Below, piece after piece: positions 24,053 to 32,540 of a DNA stretch of 64,000 nucleotides. The DNA is from DTU013 sp964512095. Lineage in GTDB: Bacteria > Bacillota > Clostridia > Acetivibrionales > DTU013. Position 1 is the stretch's first letter, and each line of letters starts with the position of its first letter. The notes beneath the pieces are model-generated. The model ran no database searches. It saw only the letters and a list, made by a program, of their open reading frames with translations, and was not told the DNA's origin. The translations under genes and the position numbers were made by a program. The stretch spans positions 25,133-89,132 of the forward strand of contig CAZEIH010000008.1 in the NCBI GenBank assembly GCA_964512095.1. The letters are read 5' to 3'.

Positions 24053-24967
24053 TTAGTCAAACTTCATAAACCTTTCACTTATAACCTTGGCAGCGTTATA
24101 GCCCATCTTTTTTTGCCTGTTGTTCATTGCCGCCACCTCCACGATTATTGCCAGATTCCTGCCTGGTCTTACAGGAATCACAAGATATGGGACTGAAATC
24201 CCCAGTATATCAGTATATTGTTCCTCTAATCCAAGCCTATCATATATTTTATGGTCATTCCAAAGCTCCAGCATTATTACAAGGTTAATATTTTCCTGTA
24301 GCTTGACCGAACCCATTCCGTAAAGGTTCTTTACATCAACTATACCAATGCCTCTGATTTCAATGAAATGCCTTATATTTTCCGGTGCCGACGCCAGCAA
24401 TGTACTGTCAGAAACCCGCCTGATTTCTACAATGTCATCAGCTATAAGCCGATGTCCCCTTTTCACCAGTTCCAAGGCTGTTTCGCTTTTACCTACGCCG
24501 CTCTCCCCCAGGATAAGCACTCCTTCGCCATAAACCTCTACTAGCACACCATGCTCTGATGTCCTTGGCGCAAGCATAACATTGAGATACCGTATCAATC
24601 CACTCATAAACCTGGATGTGATATCGCTGGTCCTGAGTATAGGAATTTGATGCTTCATAGATACCTGAACCATTTCATCAAAAAGCTCCTGATCCCTGGC
24701 AACTACTAGGCACGGAAAGCCGGTACCAAAAAACTCATCCAGCCTCTTGAGCCGTTCCTGAGGCGAAATACTTGCCAAATATGTCATTTCCACCTTTCCG
24801 ATAATCTGTATCCTATCAGCTCCGAAATACTTCATATAGCCTGATAGCTGAAGACCGGGCCTATTTACATCAGATGTTGTAATCTCTATATCCCCCGCTA
24901 ATTCCCCCATACAAATCGGTTCAAGCTGAAATTCTTTTATCAGCTCTCTGAGTTTGACAGTAAACAT
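24053..24967 (-). CDS. hprK: HPr kinase/phosphorylase
   Basis: Phosphorylates HPr on serine to control carbon catabolite repression and sugar uptake. A 304-residue protein with Walker A GESGVGKS at 154-161, the invariant His139 in SEHG, ADDIVEIRR and the signature RGIGIVDVKNLYGMGSV. Ribosome site GGGAGG precedes ATG 24967. It lies upstream of the PHP phosphatase and murB, a layout seen in other clostridia. Confidence 0.95.
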   Translation of the reverse strand: MFTVKLRELIKEFQLEPICMGELAGDIEITTSDVNRPGLQLSGYMKYFGADRIQIIGKVEMTYLASISPQERLKRLDEFFGTGFPCLVVARDQELFDEMVQVSMKHQIPILRTSDITSRFMSGLIRYLNVMLAPRTSEHGVLVEVYGEGVLILGESGVGKSETALELVKRGHRLIADDIVEIRRVSDSTLLASAPENIRHFIEIRGIGIVDVKNLYGMGSVKLQENINLVIMLELWNDHKIYDRLGLEEQYTDILGISVPYLVIPVRPGRNLAIIVEVAAMNNRQKKMGYNAAKVISERFMKFD

Positions 24968-25288
24968 TTTCGCCTCCCATTAATATGCTTGAATCCATAA
25001 TCTTATTTTAAATTATATACTAATGAATTGATTTTTACGATAGTCAATTCGCTTCGCTCAGGGAGTCAGATGTGACTGAACTCCACCTGACCAAGGAAGT
25101 TAGTTAATAGAGAGGACGGTGTTTTCTGAAGACATAGATAAATACCTACACTAATCTATGCCCCTCGCCAAGAATGGAAATAGAGCATCTTAACAGTCGC
25201 GACACCAATGAGCTGGAGCCGCAGAGCCCTTCTCGTATGACAAGTGGACGAGGTACTGTCACATATGGATGTACCCATCCCCTTGTCA
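24968..25288. other. Intergenic region holding dispersed repeat copy B
   Basis: About 320 bases between hprK and the kinase-like gene. It contains repeat copy B (25042-25143) and further repeat-like sequence; no supported gene is visible. Confidence 0.6.
25042..25143 (+). repeat. Dispersed intergenic repeat, copy B
   Basis: Matches copy A at 63825 along the 5' half (AGTCAATTCGCTTCGCTCAG, then GGGAGTCAG and ACTCCACCTGACCAAGGAAG) and the 3' core (TTCTGAAGACATAGATAAAT). It lacks the roughly 20 bases of copy A that precede the TATAGAGG box. Confidence 0.8.
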
Positions 25289-25786
25289 CTACTTGCCAAT
25301 TTGATCAAGTTCTGCTTCATCTGATACTATAATCAACTTTTTACGATACTGACTCAGTATTTTAATAAAATCACGCTTACTTTTCTCAAATTTATTTGTC
25401 CATTTATACATACTTATTAATATTTTTAAATTTGGTTTATAATGGGACTTTTCCAATCCGATTATCTGCTTTACAAATCTGGTAAATATCCTGATTTTTC
25501 TTTTCCAAAGCGGTGGATCAAGAAATATGATTGTATCTGCCATATCAAATAAAAAATGACATGATTGCCTATATGTACCCTCAATTATCCATTTCCCCTT
25601 TTTGTCAATTTCACTTATAATCTCAACCTGTTGTTCAGGCATTTGGTTGTACCCTTTATACTCAGAATCATCATATTTGACGATAGAATCCAGTTCAAGC
25701 CATGGAATATCAAGATCCATTGATAGTTTTTTGGCAAATGTTGTTTTCCCGCTTGCAACAATTCCTACTATATAAATCTTTTTCAT
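25289..25786 (-). CDS. P-loop NTPase of the adenylate-kinase/topology-modulation (FlaR-like) type
   Basis: A small 165-residue kinase-like protein. Walker A is GIVASGKTT at 8-16, WLELDSIV follows as in FlaR-type proteins, and IIEGTYRQ and DTIIFLDPP complete the nucleotide-kinase pattern. The substrate is unknown. It stands alone between repeat-rich DNA and the V-ATPase operon and its codon use is AT-richer than its neighbours, so it could be a recent arrival. Confidence 0.75.
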   Translation of the reverse strand: MKKIYIVGIVASGKTTFAKKLSMDLDIPWLELDSIVKYDDSEYKGYNQMPEQQVEIISEIDKKGKWIIEGTYRQSCHFLFDMADTIIFLDPPLWKRKIRIFTRFVKQIIGLEKSHYKPNLKILISMYKWTNKFEKSKRDFIKILSQYRKKLIIVSDEAELDQIGK

Positions 25787-26026
25787 CGCTATATTCCTTT
25801 ATCTCCATACAATAATTTTCTTTGTAGACATATGCGCCCAAATGAATTGATTCATATTTTTCCACACACATAGTGTAACGCATTTTGCTTTCTTTTGTTA
25901 TTGATTATTGTAATTATCACTCTAATTCCCCGCCAGTTTTCCTATATCCCCTAAAAAAATGAAACTGACAAACAATCTACCGATCATCTGCCAGTAACAT
26001 AATAGTCACGTAGACAAACATAAACC

Positions 26027-26698
26027 TTATGATTGCTGAACTTGTCTTTCCTTATATCCATGGGCCTGCTCCAGCATCATATCCTTGACCTTCATAAGCC
26101 TAGTCAGGTTGCCCCTTTCATTCTCGTCTAGCTTCATTACAATATACTTAATAGTCTCCTCGAGATTGGGAATCAGCACATATTCCAACGCATTAACCCT
26201 GCGGCGGGTCTTCTCAATCTCATCTGCAAGTAGCTGAGCCGATTTTTCCAACTCAGCCAGCTTCAAAAGCGTGGGCGTAAGCTCGGAAAGCGTTGCAATG
26301 GCTACATCCAACTCGCTTGACGTATTCGCAAATCCATATGGATAAATGTCAGTGTCGTCATCAGATTCAGTATGGAATTCTAGTACCGGTACATCAACAC
26401 TCATTATGTTTTTAGTTGATGCGCTTAATTGAACCTTCTGCTTTGGGAACATCAGTGCTTCCTCCAACAGTTCGGTATTCATCTCCGCTCTAGCCATAAC
26501 AAAACGCGAATGAACAAGCTGGAGCTTCTCTTCTACTTCCTCCCGGAGACTTTTGTTCTCCCGGACGATCTCGAGGAATCTCTTCATCAGTTCATCTCTT
26601 TTGTCTTTTAAAAGCTTATGCCCTCTCCTTGCAGTCCTGAGCCTTTTTTTCAATCCGGTCAGTACCATACGGGTAGGGTTCACATTCAATCGGGCCAT
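26027..26698 (-). CDS. ntpD: V-type ATPase subunit D (central stalk)
   Basis: A 223-residue coiled-coil protein forming the rotor shaft together with F. Opens MARLNVNPTRMVLTGLKKRL and has the second helix RRVNALEYVLIPNLEETIKYI, both diagnostic of V/A-type subunit D. It is the last gene of the nine-gene V-ATPase operon. Upstream of it a 42-bp tandem duplication of the ntpB 3' end occurs. Confidence 0.95.
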   Translation of the reverse strand: MARLNVNPTRMVLTGLKKRLRTARRGHKLLKDKRDELMKRFLEIVRENKSLREEVEEKLQLVHSRFVMARAEMNTELLEEALMFPKQKVQLSASTKNIMSVDVPVLEFHTESDDDTDIYPYGFANTSSELDVAIATLSELTPTLLKLAELEKSAQLLADEIEKTRRRVNALEYVLIPNLEETIKYIVMKLDENERGNLTRLMKVKDMMLEQAHGYKERQVQQS

Positions 26699-26720
26699 AA
26701 ATTGCTATCTCCTTCACTGA

Positions 26721-26804
26721 GCCTTCTGAGGCAGGTCATTTGCCTCACTCTGCCTTTTGGGGGCCTTCTGTGGCAAGTCATTTACATCACTCTACCTTTT
26801 GGGG
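26721..26804. repeat. 42-bp tandem duplication of the ntpB 3' end
   Basis: Two adjacent 42-base units (26721-26762 and 26763-26804), 37 of 42 positions identical. The second unit contains the last codons and the stop of ntpB, so the first is a noncoding copy of that end. Confidence 0.85.
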
Positions 26805-28166
26805 CATGTATTTATCTATGAACTCCTGCTTAATACGCTTAAGTTCATCCACAGGTAGTATGGAAAGTAGTTCCCACCCCAGTTCAATGGTTTCAATTAT
26901 TGACCTATCTGCTTCGTACCCCTGTGATACATATTTCGCCTCAAAGGCATCAGAAAACTTCGCATACAGCTTATCAACATCCGTCAGCGCAGCATCCCCT
27001 AATATAACAGCAAGCTCTTTAGCCTCCTTGCCTCTGGCGTATGCAGCAAACAGCTGGTTCATCGTATTTGCATGATCCTCACGAGTCTTGCCCTTGCCTA
27101 TACCCTTATCCTTCAAACGCGACAAGGACGGCAGTACATCTATAGGAGGCGTAATACCCTTTTTATAAAGCTCACGGTTAAGAATAATCTGGCCTTCAGT
27201 AATATAGCCTGTGAGATCGGGTATGGGATGAGTCTTGTCATCCTCAGGCATGGAAAGTATCGGTATCAATGTGATACTTCCTTCATAGCCCCTTTTACGC
27301 CCTGCACGTTCATACAAGGTGGCTAAGTCAGTATATAGGTAACCCGGATATCCACGGCGGCCAGGTACTTCCTTCCTTGCTGCAGAAACCTCACGCAGCG
27401 CTTCGGCATAATTGGTAATGTCTGTCAGTATTACAAGTACGTGCATTCCCTTTTCAAATGCAAGGTACTCAGCTGCAGATAATGCCATACGTGGTGTTGA
27501 TATACGCTCTACTGCAGGGTCATTTGCCAAATTCATAAACAGGACTGCTCTGTCAATAGCCCCTGTCCTTTTAAAATCGCTTATGAAGAAATCAGCCTCT
27601 TCAAAGGTAATGCCTATGGCACCAAATACAACAGCAAAGTTGCTGTCGCCGCCAAGTACCTTTGCCTGTCTGGCTATCTGAGCAGCCAATTGGGAATGGG
27701 GCAAGCCTGAGCCTGAGAATATTGGCAGCTTTTGTCCGCGAACCAGTGTATTGAGGCCATCTATGGCAGACACACCTGTCTGAATAAATTCGGATGGGTA
27801 GTCACGTGCTGCTGGGTTCATCGGAACTCCGTTTATATCCAATCTAGCGTCCGCAATTATATTTGGTCCGCCATCTATAGGTTGTCCAAGGCCGTCGAAT
27901 ACTCGTCCCAGCATATCCATTGATACAGGCATCTCAAGTCCGCGCCCGAAGAAGCGCACCTTACTCGATGACAGATTTATGCCTACAGCACTCTCAAACA
28001 GCTGTACCAAAGCATTTGAACCATCAACCTCAAGCACCTTACAGCGGCGAATCTCACCACTGCTCAATTCGATCTCTCCAAGTTCATTAAACGTCACGCC
28101 TTCTACATTCTGCACTAGCATCAAAGGGCCTGCAACCTCAGCTATAGATCTATACTCCTTAAGCAT
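26787..28166 (-). CDS. ntpB: V-type ATPase non-catalytic subunit B
   Basis: A 459-residue subunit that alternates with A in the V1 head. It has the alpha/beta fold with no canonical P loop (FSGSGLPHSQLAAQIARQA replaces it), GRRGYPGYLYTDLATLYERAG and a C terminus MPQKVE. Membership is clear by the sequence MLKEYRSIAEVAGPLMLV. The ATG overlaps no neighbour but begins three bases after the ntpA stop. Confidence 0.96.
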   Translation of the reverse strand: MLKEYRSIAEVAGPLMLVQNVEGVTFNELGEIELSSGEIRRCKVLEVDGSNALVQLFESAVGINLSSSKVRFFGRGLEMPVSMDMLGRVFDGLGQPIDGGPNIIADARLDINGVPMNPAARDYPSEFIQTGVSAIDGLNTLVRGQKLPIFSGSGLPHSQLAAQIARQAKVLGGDSNFAVVFGAIGITFEEADFFISDFKRTGAIDRAVLFMNLANDPAVERISTPRMALSAAEYLAFEKGMHVLVILTDITNYAEALREVSAARKEVPGRRGYPGYLYTDLATLYERAGRKRGYEGSITLIPILSMPEDDKTHPIPDLTGYITEGQIILNRELYKKGITPPIDVLPSLSRLKDKGIGKGKTREDHANTMNQLFAAYARGKEAKELAVILGDAALTDVDKLYAKFSDAFEAKYVSQGYEADRSIIETIELGWELLSILPVDELKRIKQEFIDKYMPQKVE

Positions 28167-28168
28167 GC

Positions 28169-29938
28169 TTATTCAACCTCCTTTGACAGTAGCGCATCCA
28201 TCTGGCTGGACAACTCCTGTTCAATAATATCATACTCTCTGTCTATCTGATCCTGGAGAACATATTTGGCACGGCCAATTTTTGCCCTTACAGGTAACTC
28301 AAATAGCTCATTGAGCTTTACATTCTTTTTAACAGCATCCTGCGCCATATGATAATAGTCAAGTATTAGTCTGAGCATCCTATACTGTTTTTTCAATGTA
28401 GCGTAGGTATCAACTTCATGGAATGCATCCTGATGCAAATAATCCTCGCGGAGGGATCTTGCAACCTCCATAGTCACCCTATCCTTTGGAGATAATGCAT
28501 CTATACCTACAAGTCTGACTATCTCATCTAGCTCCGCTTCCTCCTGGAGGATTTTCATCATCTCAGTTCTATAATCATTATAATCCTTAGACACATTATT
28601 GCTGTACCAGTCTGTCATACGGTCAACATACAGCGAATAACTGGTCAGCCAGTTAATCGCCGGGAAATGACGACGATATGCCAGGTTGGCATCCAAACCC
28701 CAGAACACCTTAACTATACGAAGGGTTGCCTGTGTTACCGGTTCAGAAATATCACCACCCGGAGGTGAAACAGCACCAATTGCCGAAAGTGCACCTTGAC
28801 GTTCTCCAGATCCTATTGTAACGATTTTTCCTGCACGCTCATAAAACTGGGCAAGGCGCGAGGACAGGTAAGCTGGGTAACCCTCTTCACCTGGCATCTC
28901 CTCAAGTCTTCCGGACATTTCACGCAATGCCTCAGCCCAACGCGATGTGGAGTCAGCCAGCAGTGCTACAGAATATCCCATATCTCGAAAATACTCAGCT
29001 ATAGTTATACCTGTATAAATAGATGCTTCACGAGCTGCAACCGGCATGTCCGATGTATTTGCTATTAGAACGGTCCTCTTCATAAGAGGCTCTCCGCTCT
29101 TTGGATCCTTGAGCTCCGGGAATTCCATAAGAACGTCTGTCATCTCGTTTCCGCGTTCGCCACAACCAATATATACTACCAGATCGGCATCAGCCCATTT
29201 TGCCAACTGATGCTGTACCACTGTCTTTCCACTACCAAAGGGTCCCGGAATTGCTGCGACACCGCCCTTAGCTATCGGGAACAGGGTATCTATTATCCTC
29301 TGACCTGTTATCATAGGCTCATCTGGCGACAATTTTGTCTTATATGGCCTAGCCTGTCTGACAGGCCATCTTTGTATCATTGGCAGTTTTTTCAACGAGC
29401 CGTCAGCTGCTTTCACCACAGCAACAGTCTCTTCGATGGTAAACTCGCCCTCATTTATTTCTTCGATTACTCCTTCAACACCCACTGGCACCAGTATACG
29501 ATGCTCAAAAATAATGTTTTCCTGCACAGTGCCCAGTATATCTCCAGCGATTACCGTATCCCCTTTTGAAACTGAAGGCTTGAAGCTCCATTTTTTATCT
29601 CGGTCAAGAGCCTTGATATTTATGCCTCGGGTAATATTGCTCCCGACAGTTTGCCGCATTGTTTCAAGAGGACGCTGTATACCGTCAAACATATTTTCCA
29701 GCAAGCCTGGTCCCAACTCAACACTCAGCGGAACTCCGGTAGACACCACCGGACTTCCTGGTCCGAGACCTGAGGTTTCTTCATAAACCTGTATGGATGC
29801 CCTGTCTCCGTGGATCTCCAGTATTTCACCTATAAGCTCGTGCTCACTGACACGAACCACGTCAAACATATTGGCATCCCGCATCCCCTCGGCTATTACC
29901 AGAGGACCCGAGACCTTGATTATCCTTCCTTGGCTCAA
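28169..29938 (-). CDS. ntpA: V-type ATPase catalytic subunit A
   Basis: The 589-residue ATP-hydrolysing subunit. Walker A GPFGSGKT at 232-239, the non-homologous insertion around residues 115-180, and DSTSRWAEALREMSGRLEEMPGEEGYP of the catalytic core are intact. Start is TTG 29938 following GAGGGA. In sodium-motive clostridial V-ATPases this complex mainly hydrolyses ATP to export sodium, though ATP synthesis is also possible. Confidence 0.97.
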   Translation of the reverse strand: MSQGRIIKVSGPLVIAEGMRDANMFDVVRVSEHELIGEILEIHGDRASIQVYEETSGLGPGSPVVSTGVPLSVELGPGLLENMFDGIQRPLETMRQTVGSNITRGINIKALDRDKKWSFKPSVSKGDTVIAGDILGTVQENIIFEHRILVPVGVEGVIEEINEGEFTIEETVAVVKAADGSLKKLPMIQRWPVRQARPYKTKLSPDEPMITGQRIIDTLFPIAKGGVAAIPGPFGSGKTVVQHQLAKWADADLVVYIGCGERGNEMTDVLMEFPELKDPKSGEPLMKRTVLIANTSDMPVAAREASIYTGITIAEYFRDMGYSVALLADSTSRWAEALREMSGRLEEMPGEEGYPAYLSSRLAQFYERAGKIVTIGSGERQGALSAIGAVSPPGGDISEPVTQATLRIVKVFWGLDANLAYRRHFPAINWLTSYSLYVDRMTDWYSNNVSKDYNDYRTEMMKILQEEAELDEIVRLVGIDALSPKDRVTMEVARSLREDYLHQDAFHEVDTYATLKKQYRMLRLILDYYHMAQDAVKKNVKLNELFELPVRAKIGRAKYVLQDQIDREYDIIEQELSSQMDALLSKEVE

Positions 29939-29980
29939 ACTATATCCCTCACTTTCAGTAAAGTATCATGTATATCATCA

Positions 29981-30298
29981 CTAATCACGGAAAAGAATGT
30001 CAGCTCCGACAGCCTTTTCGACGCACTTCTTCACACCCTGCATACCAATACCCAGGTTTCCCTGGATCCCAGGAATGGGAATAATGGCCGGAAAGCGACT
30101 TTCCCGGTATTGATTGATTTCATTCTCAATTTTGGCCGCCGTCTGCTCTGTTATGTAAATAACAGCATACTGGTCGTGTGCCAGTTTTGTCAGAGTATCA
30201 GCTGCCTGAGTACCGTCTTCAACTGGAAAAACGGAAAATCCCAGTGCAATGAAGCCTAGTACCGCATCCTTTTCTCCAATGACCCCTATTTTATACAT
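29981..30298 (-). CDS. ntpF: V-type ATPase subunit F
   Basis: A 105-residue rotor subunit. It opens MYKIGVIGEKDAVLGF and ends GVKKCVEKAVGADIL, typical of F. It overlaps the ntpC stop region by a few bases. A GTG nine bases upstream could serve instead; the ATG fits the family better. Confidence 0.9.
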   Translation of the reverse strand: MYKIGVIGEKDAVLGFIALGFSVFPVEDGTQAADTLTKLAHDQYAVIYITEQTAAKIENEINQYRESRFPAIIPIPGIQGNLGIGMQGVKKCVEKAVGADILFRD

Positions 30299-31304
30299 AG
30301 ACCTCACGCAGCCTTTCCCGAATCATATCAACTGATAGTCCGTTGATCTTGCCAGTCATTATTATCCTGACATTTCTTACCTCAGCCTCTTTCGCAAAAA
30401 GATAGGCAATCAATGGTTCAACACCTATGGTTATCAGCTTCGCACCCCGGATGGATTCCATCATCAGATCGTCCAACGCTTTCTCCAATCCTGAACTGTT
30501 CCTTCCGGTCCTTACAAGCTCCAGACCCTTCTTTACCGCTTCACCGTATTTGCTTTTACGTATATCCTCAGCAAAATCGTCTATAGTTCTGTCTCTATTT
30601 TTCAAATATACCTCTTGTGAAATCGTTCCGCCATCAAGAAGAAGCTTTTGAATAAAATCCCATGACTTCTTCAGTGACCTGGCACGGACAAACATTTTTA
30701 TGTTGGTAATATCGGTAGTACTCTCGGCTATATTCCATAAAAACGGGCTGTCGATCCCCTTGAGATCAGCTGTAAACTGATGATATGATGCTCTGTCTAG
30801 TATCAGATCCACTGCCTGAGGATCCTTTATTCTGGAAAAGACATCATAAGTCTCAGTTATGGACTCTGTCATCAGCTTAGTTAACTCTCCATAATCTCGC
30901 TCTCTAATCATACGCTTCATTTCTTCGCTTGAAATAGTACCATTATCTGCTAATATAGGTGGAATATCTTTATTGGCAAGCTCTGCCTTCAAAAGAACCT
31001 TTATATTGAAATAGTCATATCGTCTTTGAAAAGCTTCTATAACTGCGGTCTTTGGTGCTAGCTCCAACAAAAGCATAAAGCATTTCTTCATCTCATCAGC
31101 TAAAAGCTGTTCGAATGCAAAAATCCCAGCCGCATTGCTACCTCCAAAACCATAATCGGCTTCTATCAGCACCTTGAATGCATCCTCCGCTTCAGATGCA
31201 TCAAGCATCCGTGCAAACTTGCTGCTTCCAAGCAGTTTCGGTTCTTTAGCCCTGATTAGGCCGGAAGCGTATGAGTAATCACTCTCGTTTATTCTCAGCA
31301 TCAT
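30291..31304 (-). CDS. ntpC: V-type ATPase subunit C (central stalk socket)
   Basis: About 337 residues, mostly helical, connecting the D-F shaft to the K ring. Sequence MMLRINESDYSYASGLIRAKE and IMTGKINGLSVDMIRERLREVYV are family typical. Start is one of two adjacent ATGs (31304 or 31301) placed right after the ntpE stop; the longer upstream reading overlaps ntpE and is unlikely. Confidence 0.92.
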   Translation of the reverse strand: MMLRINESDYSYASGLIRAKEPKLLGSSKFARMLDASEAEDAFKVLIEADYGFGGSNAAGIFAFEQLLADEMKKCFMLLLELAPKTAVIEAFQRRYDYFNIKVLLKAELANKDIPPILADNGTISSEEMKRMIRERDYGELTKLMTESITETYDVFSRIKDPQAVDLILDRASYHQFTADLKGIDSPFLWNIAESTTDITNIKMFVRARSLKKSWDFIQKLLLDGGTISQEVYLKNRDRTIDDFAEDIRKSKYGEAVKKGLELVRTGRNSSGLEKALDDLMMESIRGAKLITIGVEPLIAYLFAKEAEVRNVRIIMTGKINGLSVDMIRERLREVYV

Positions 31305-31308
31305 TTTC

Positions 31309-31923
31309 CTATTTTCCCTTAACCTTATTGAACAGTATACTGACCACTTCACCCTCTAATTCCGAACGCAGCATGCTGAACTGTATCTCCAGCGTACTGT
31401 TGATTTCCATTTCGCCACTTTTTAGTATAAAGCCGCCAATAGTTGATATCGTTTGCTCTGATAACGTTAGCGTCACATTTTTACCTGCCGCTGCAAGACC
31501 CCTGTTGATATTTTCTACAAACTGATTATCAACACGCCTGCAATCCTTCTCAGATAATACGATTTCTCCATACTCATTGCCTGCAGAATGGACTATCATC
31601 GTTTCAAGAAGCTTCTGATACTCCTTATCCGGGAGTTGACAAATCCTCTCCATAGCCTTACTAAATGCTAAATCAATCATTTCCTGCTTTGTACGTAGAA
31701 GCTCCTTGCGACCTTCCAATCCAGCCACTGCCAGCATACGCTTATACAACTGTGCACCATCAGCTTTTGCTTTCTCTAAAAGTGACGCTCTTTTCTGGTC
31801 AGCCTCCGATAAAGCCTGCTCCTTTATAGCCGCGGCTTCTCTCTCAGCCTGCTCCTGAATGGCTACAGCTTTCGCTTTTGCATCCTCCAGAATCTTTCCC
31901 TTAATTTTATCTGTTCCTGTCAT
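31309..31923 (-). CDS. ntpE: V-type ATPase subunit E (peripheral stalk)
   Basis: A 204-residue long-helix protein of the outer stalk. The N-terminal half (LEDAKAKAVAIQEQAEREAAAI) is a coiled coil rich in Ala, Glu and Lys; the C-terminal globular part includes DCRRVDNQFVENINRGLA. The ATG at 31923 follows AAAGGAG; a longer reading from 31953 adds 10 residues without support. Confidence 0.92.
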   Translation of the reverse strand: MTGTDKIKGKILEDAKAKAVAIQEQAEREAAAIKEQALSEADQKRASLLEKAKADGAQLYKRMLAVAGLEGRKELLRTKQEMIDLAFSKAMERICQLPDKEYQKLLETMIVHSAGNEYGEIVLSEKDCRRVDNQFVENINRGLAAAGKNVTLTLSEQTISTIGGFILKSGEMEINSTLEIQFSMLRSELEGEVVSILFNKVKGK

Positions 31924-32026
31924 TTGGATTGCTCCTTTATCATCCTTTTGCACAATATCACGTCAAGTCTACAGACCTGCTGCAGTCCATCCGAATCAGC
32001 TTTACCGGCGCCTGGATCCCCGGATA

Positions 32027-32476
32027 TTAGCCTATCATCAATATAGAAACAATAAGTGCCAGGATAGCAAACATTTCAACCATCAAAGCAAGTGTAATAG
32101 CACTTCCCAATGCTCCTGGCTGTTTGGATATCAGCTGGATACCCGATGCCGCAACCTTACCCTGATAAATAGCTGAAATAAATCCTACAATACCTATTGG
32201 AAGTCCTGCAGCCAAAAGGTGAAGACCTTGTGTTACCGTCATTGCCGGGTCGATATTTCCGATGATCAAAAAAGCAATAACAAAACCATAAATTGCCTGT
32301 GTGCTCGGAAGTGCCTCCAGAAGCATAACCGCACCAAACTTAGAAGGGTCCTCCGTCAAAACACCTGCACCCACCTGTCCGGCCATACCTACGCCTTTTG
32401 AAGATCCAATGCCTGCTACAAAGAAAGCAATGGCCGCACCCAGTAAAGCTATCAATTGTCCGTCGATAATATTCAT
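32027..32476 (-). CDS. ntpK: V-type ATPase proteolipid subunit K, sodium-type
   Basis: A 149-residue membrane ring subunit with four helices made of two related hairpins. The ion site matches the Enterococcus hirae sodium-binding set: Leu56, Thr59, Gln60 and Tyr63 in LPSTQAIYG, Gln105 in AIYQGK, and Glu134 in LMVEMFA. The key carboxylate is present only in the second hairpin, as usual in V-type rings. This supports sodium rather than proton transport. Ribosome site GGAGG precedes ATG. Confidence 0.96.
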   Translation of the reverse strand: MNIIDGQLIALLGAAIAFFVAGIGSSKGVGMAGQVGAGVLTEDPSKFGAVMLLEALPSTQAIYGFVIAFLIIGNIDPAMTVTQGLHLLAAGLPIGIVGFISAIYQGKVAASGIQLISKQPGALGSAITLALMVEMFAILALIVSILMIG

Positions 32477-32540
32477 CGTTCTCTAACCTCCGTTTTTGAA
32501 TTATTGCGTTCATACCTCAGCCTGTCCAGGCAACAGGCCT

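Noticed and set aside
23792..24196. Plus-strand frame with LCCAHMLCSPAM repeats
   Set aside because: The repeating peptide is only the translation of the 13-bp minisatellite, with no ribosome site and no family.
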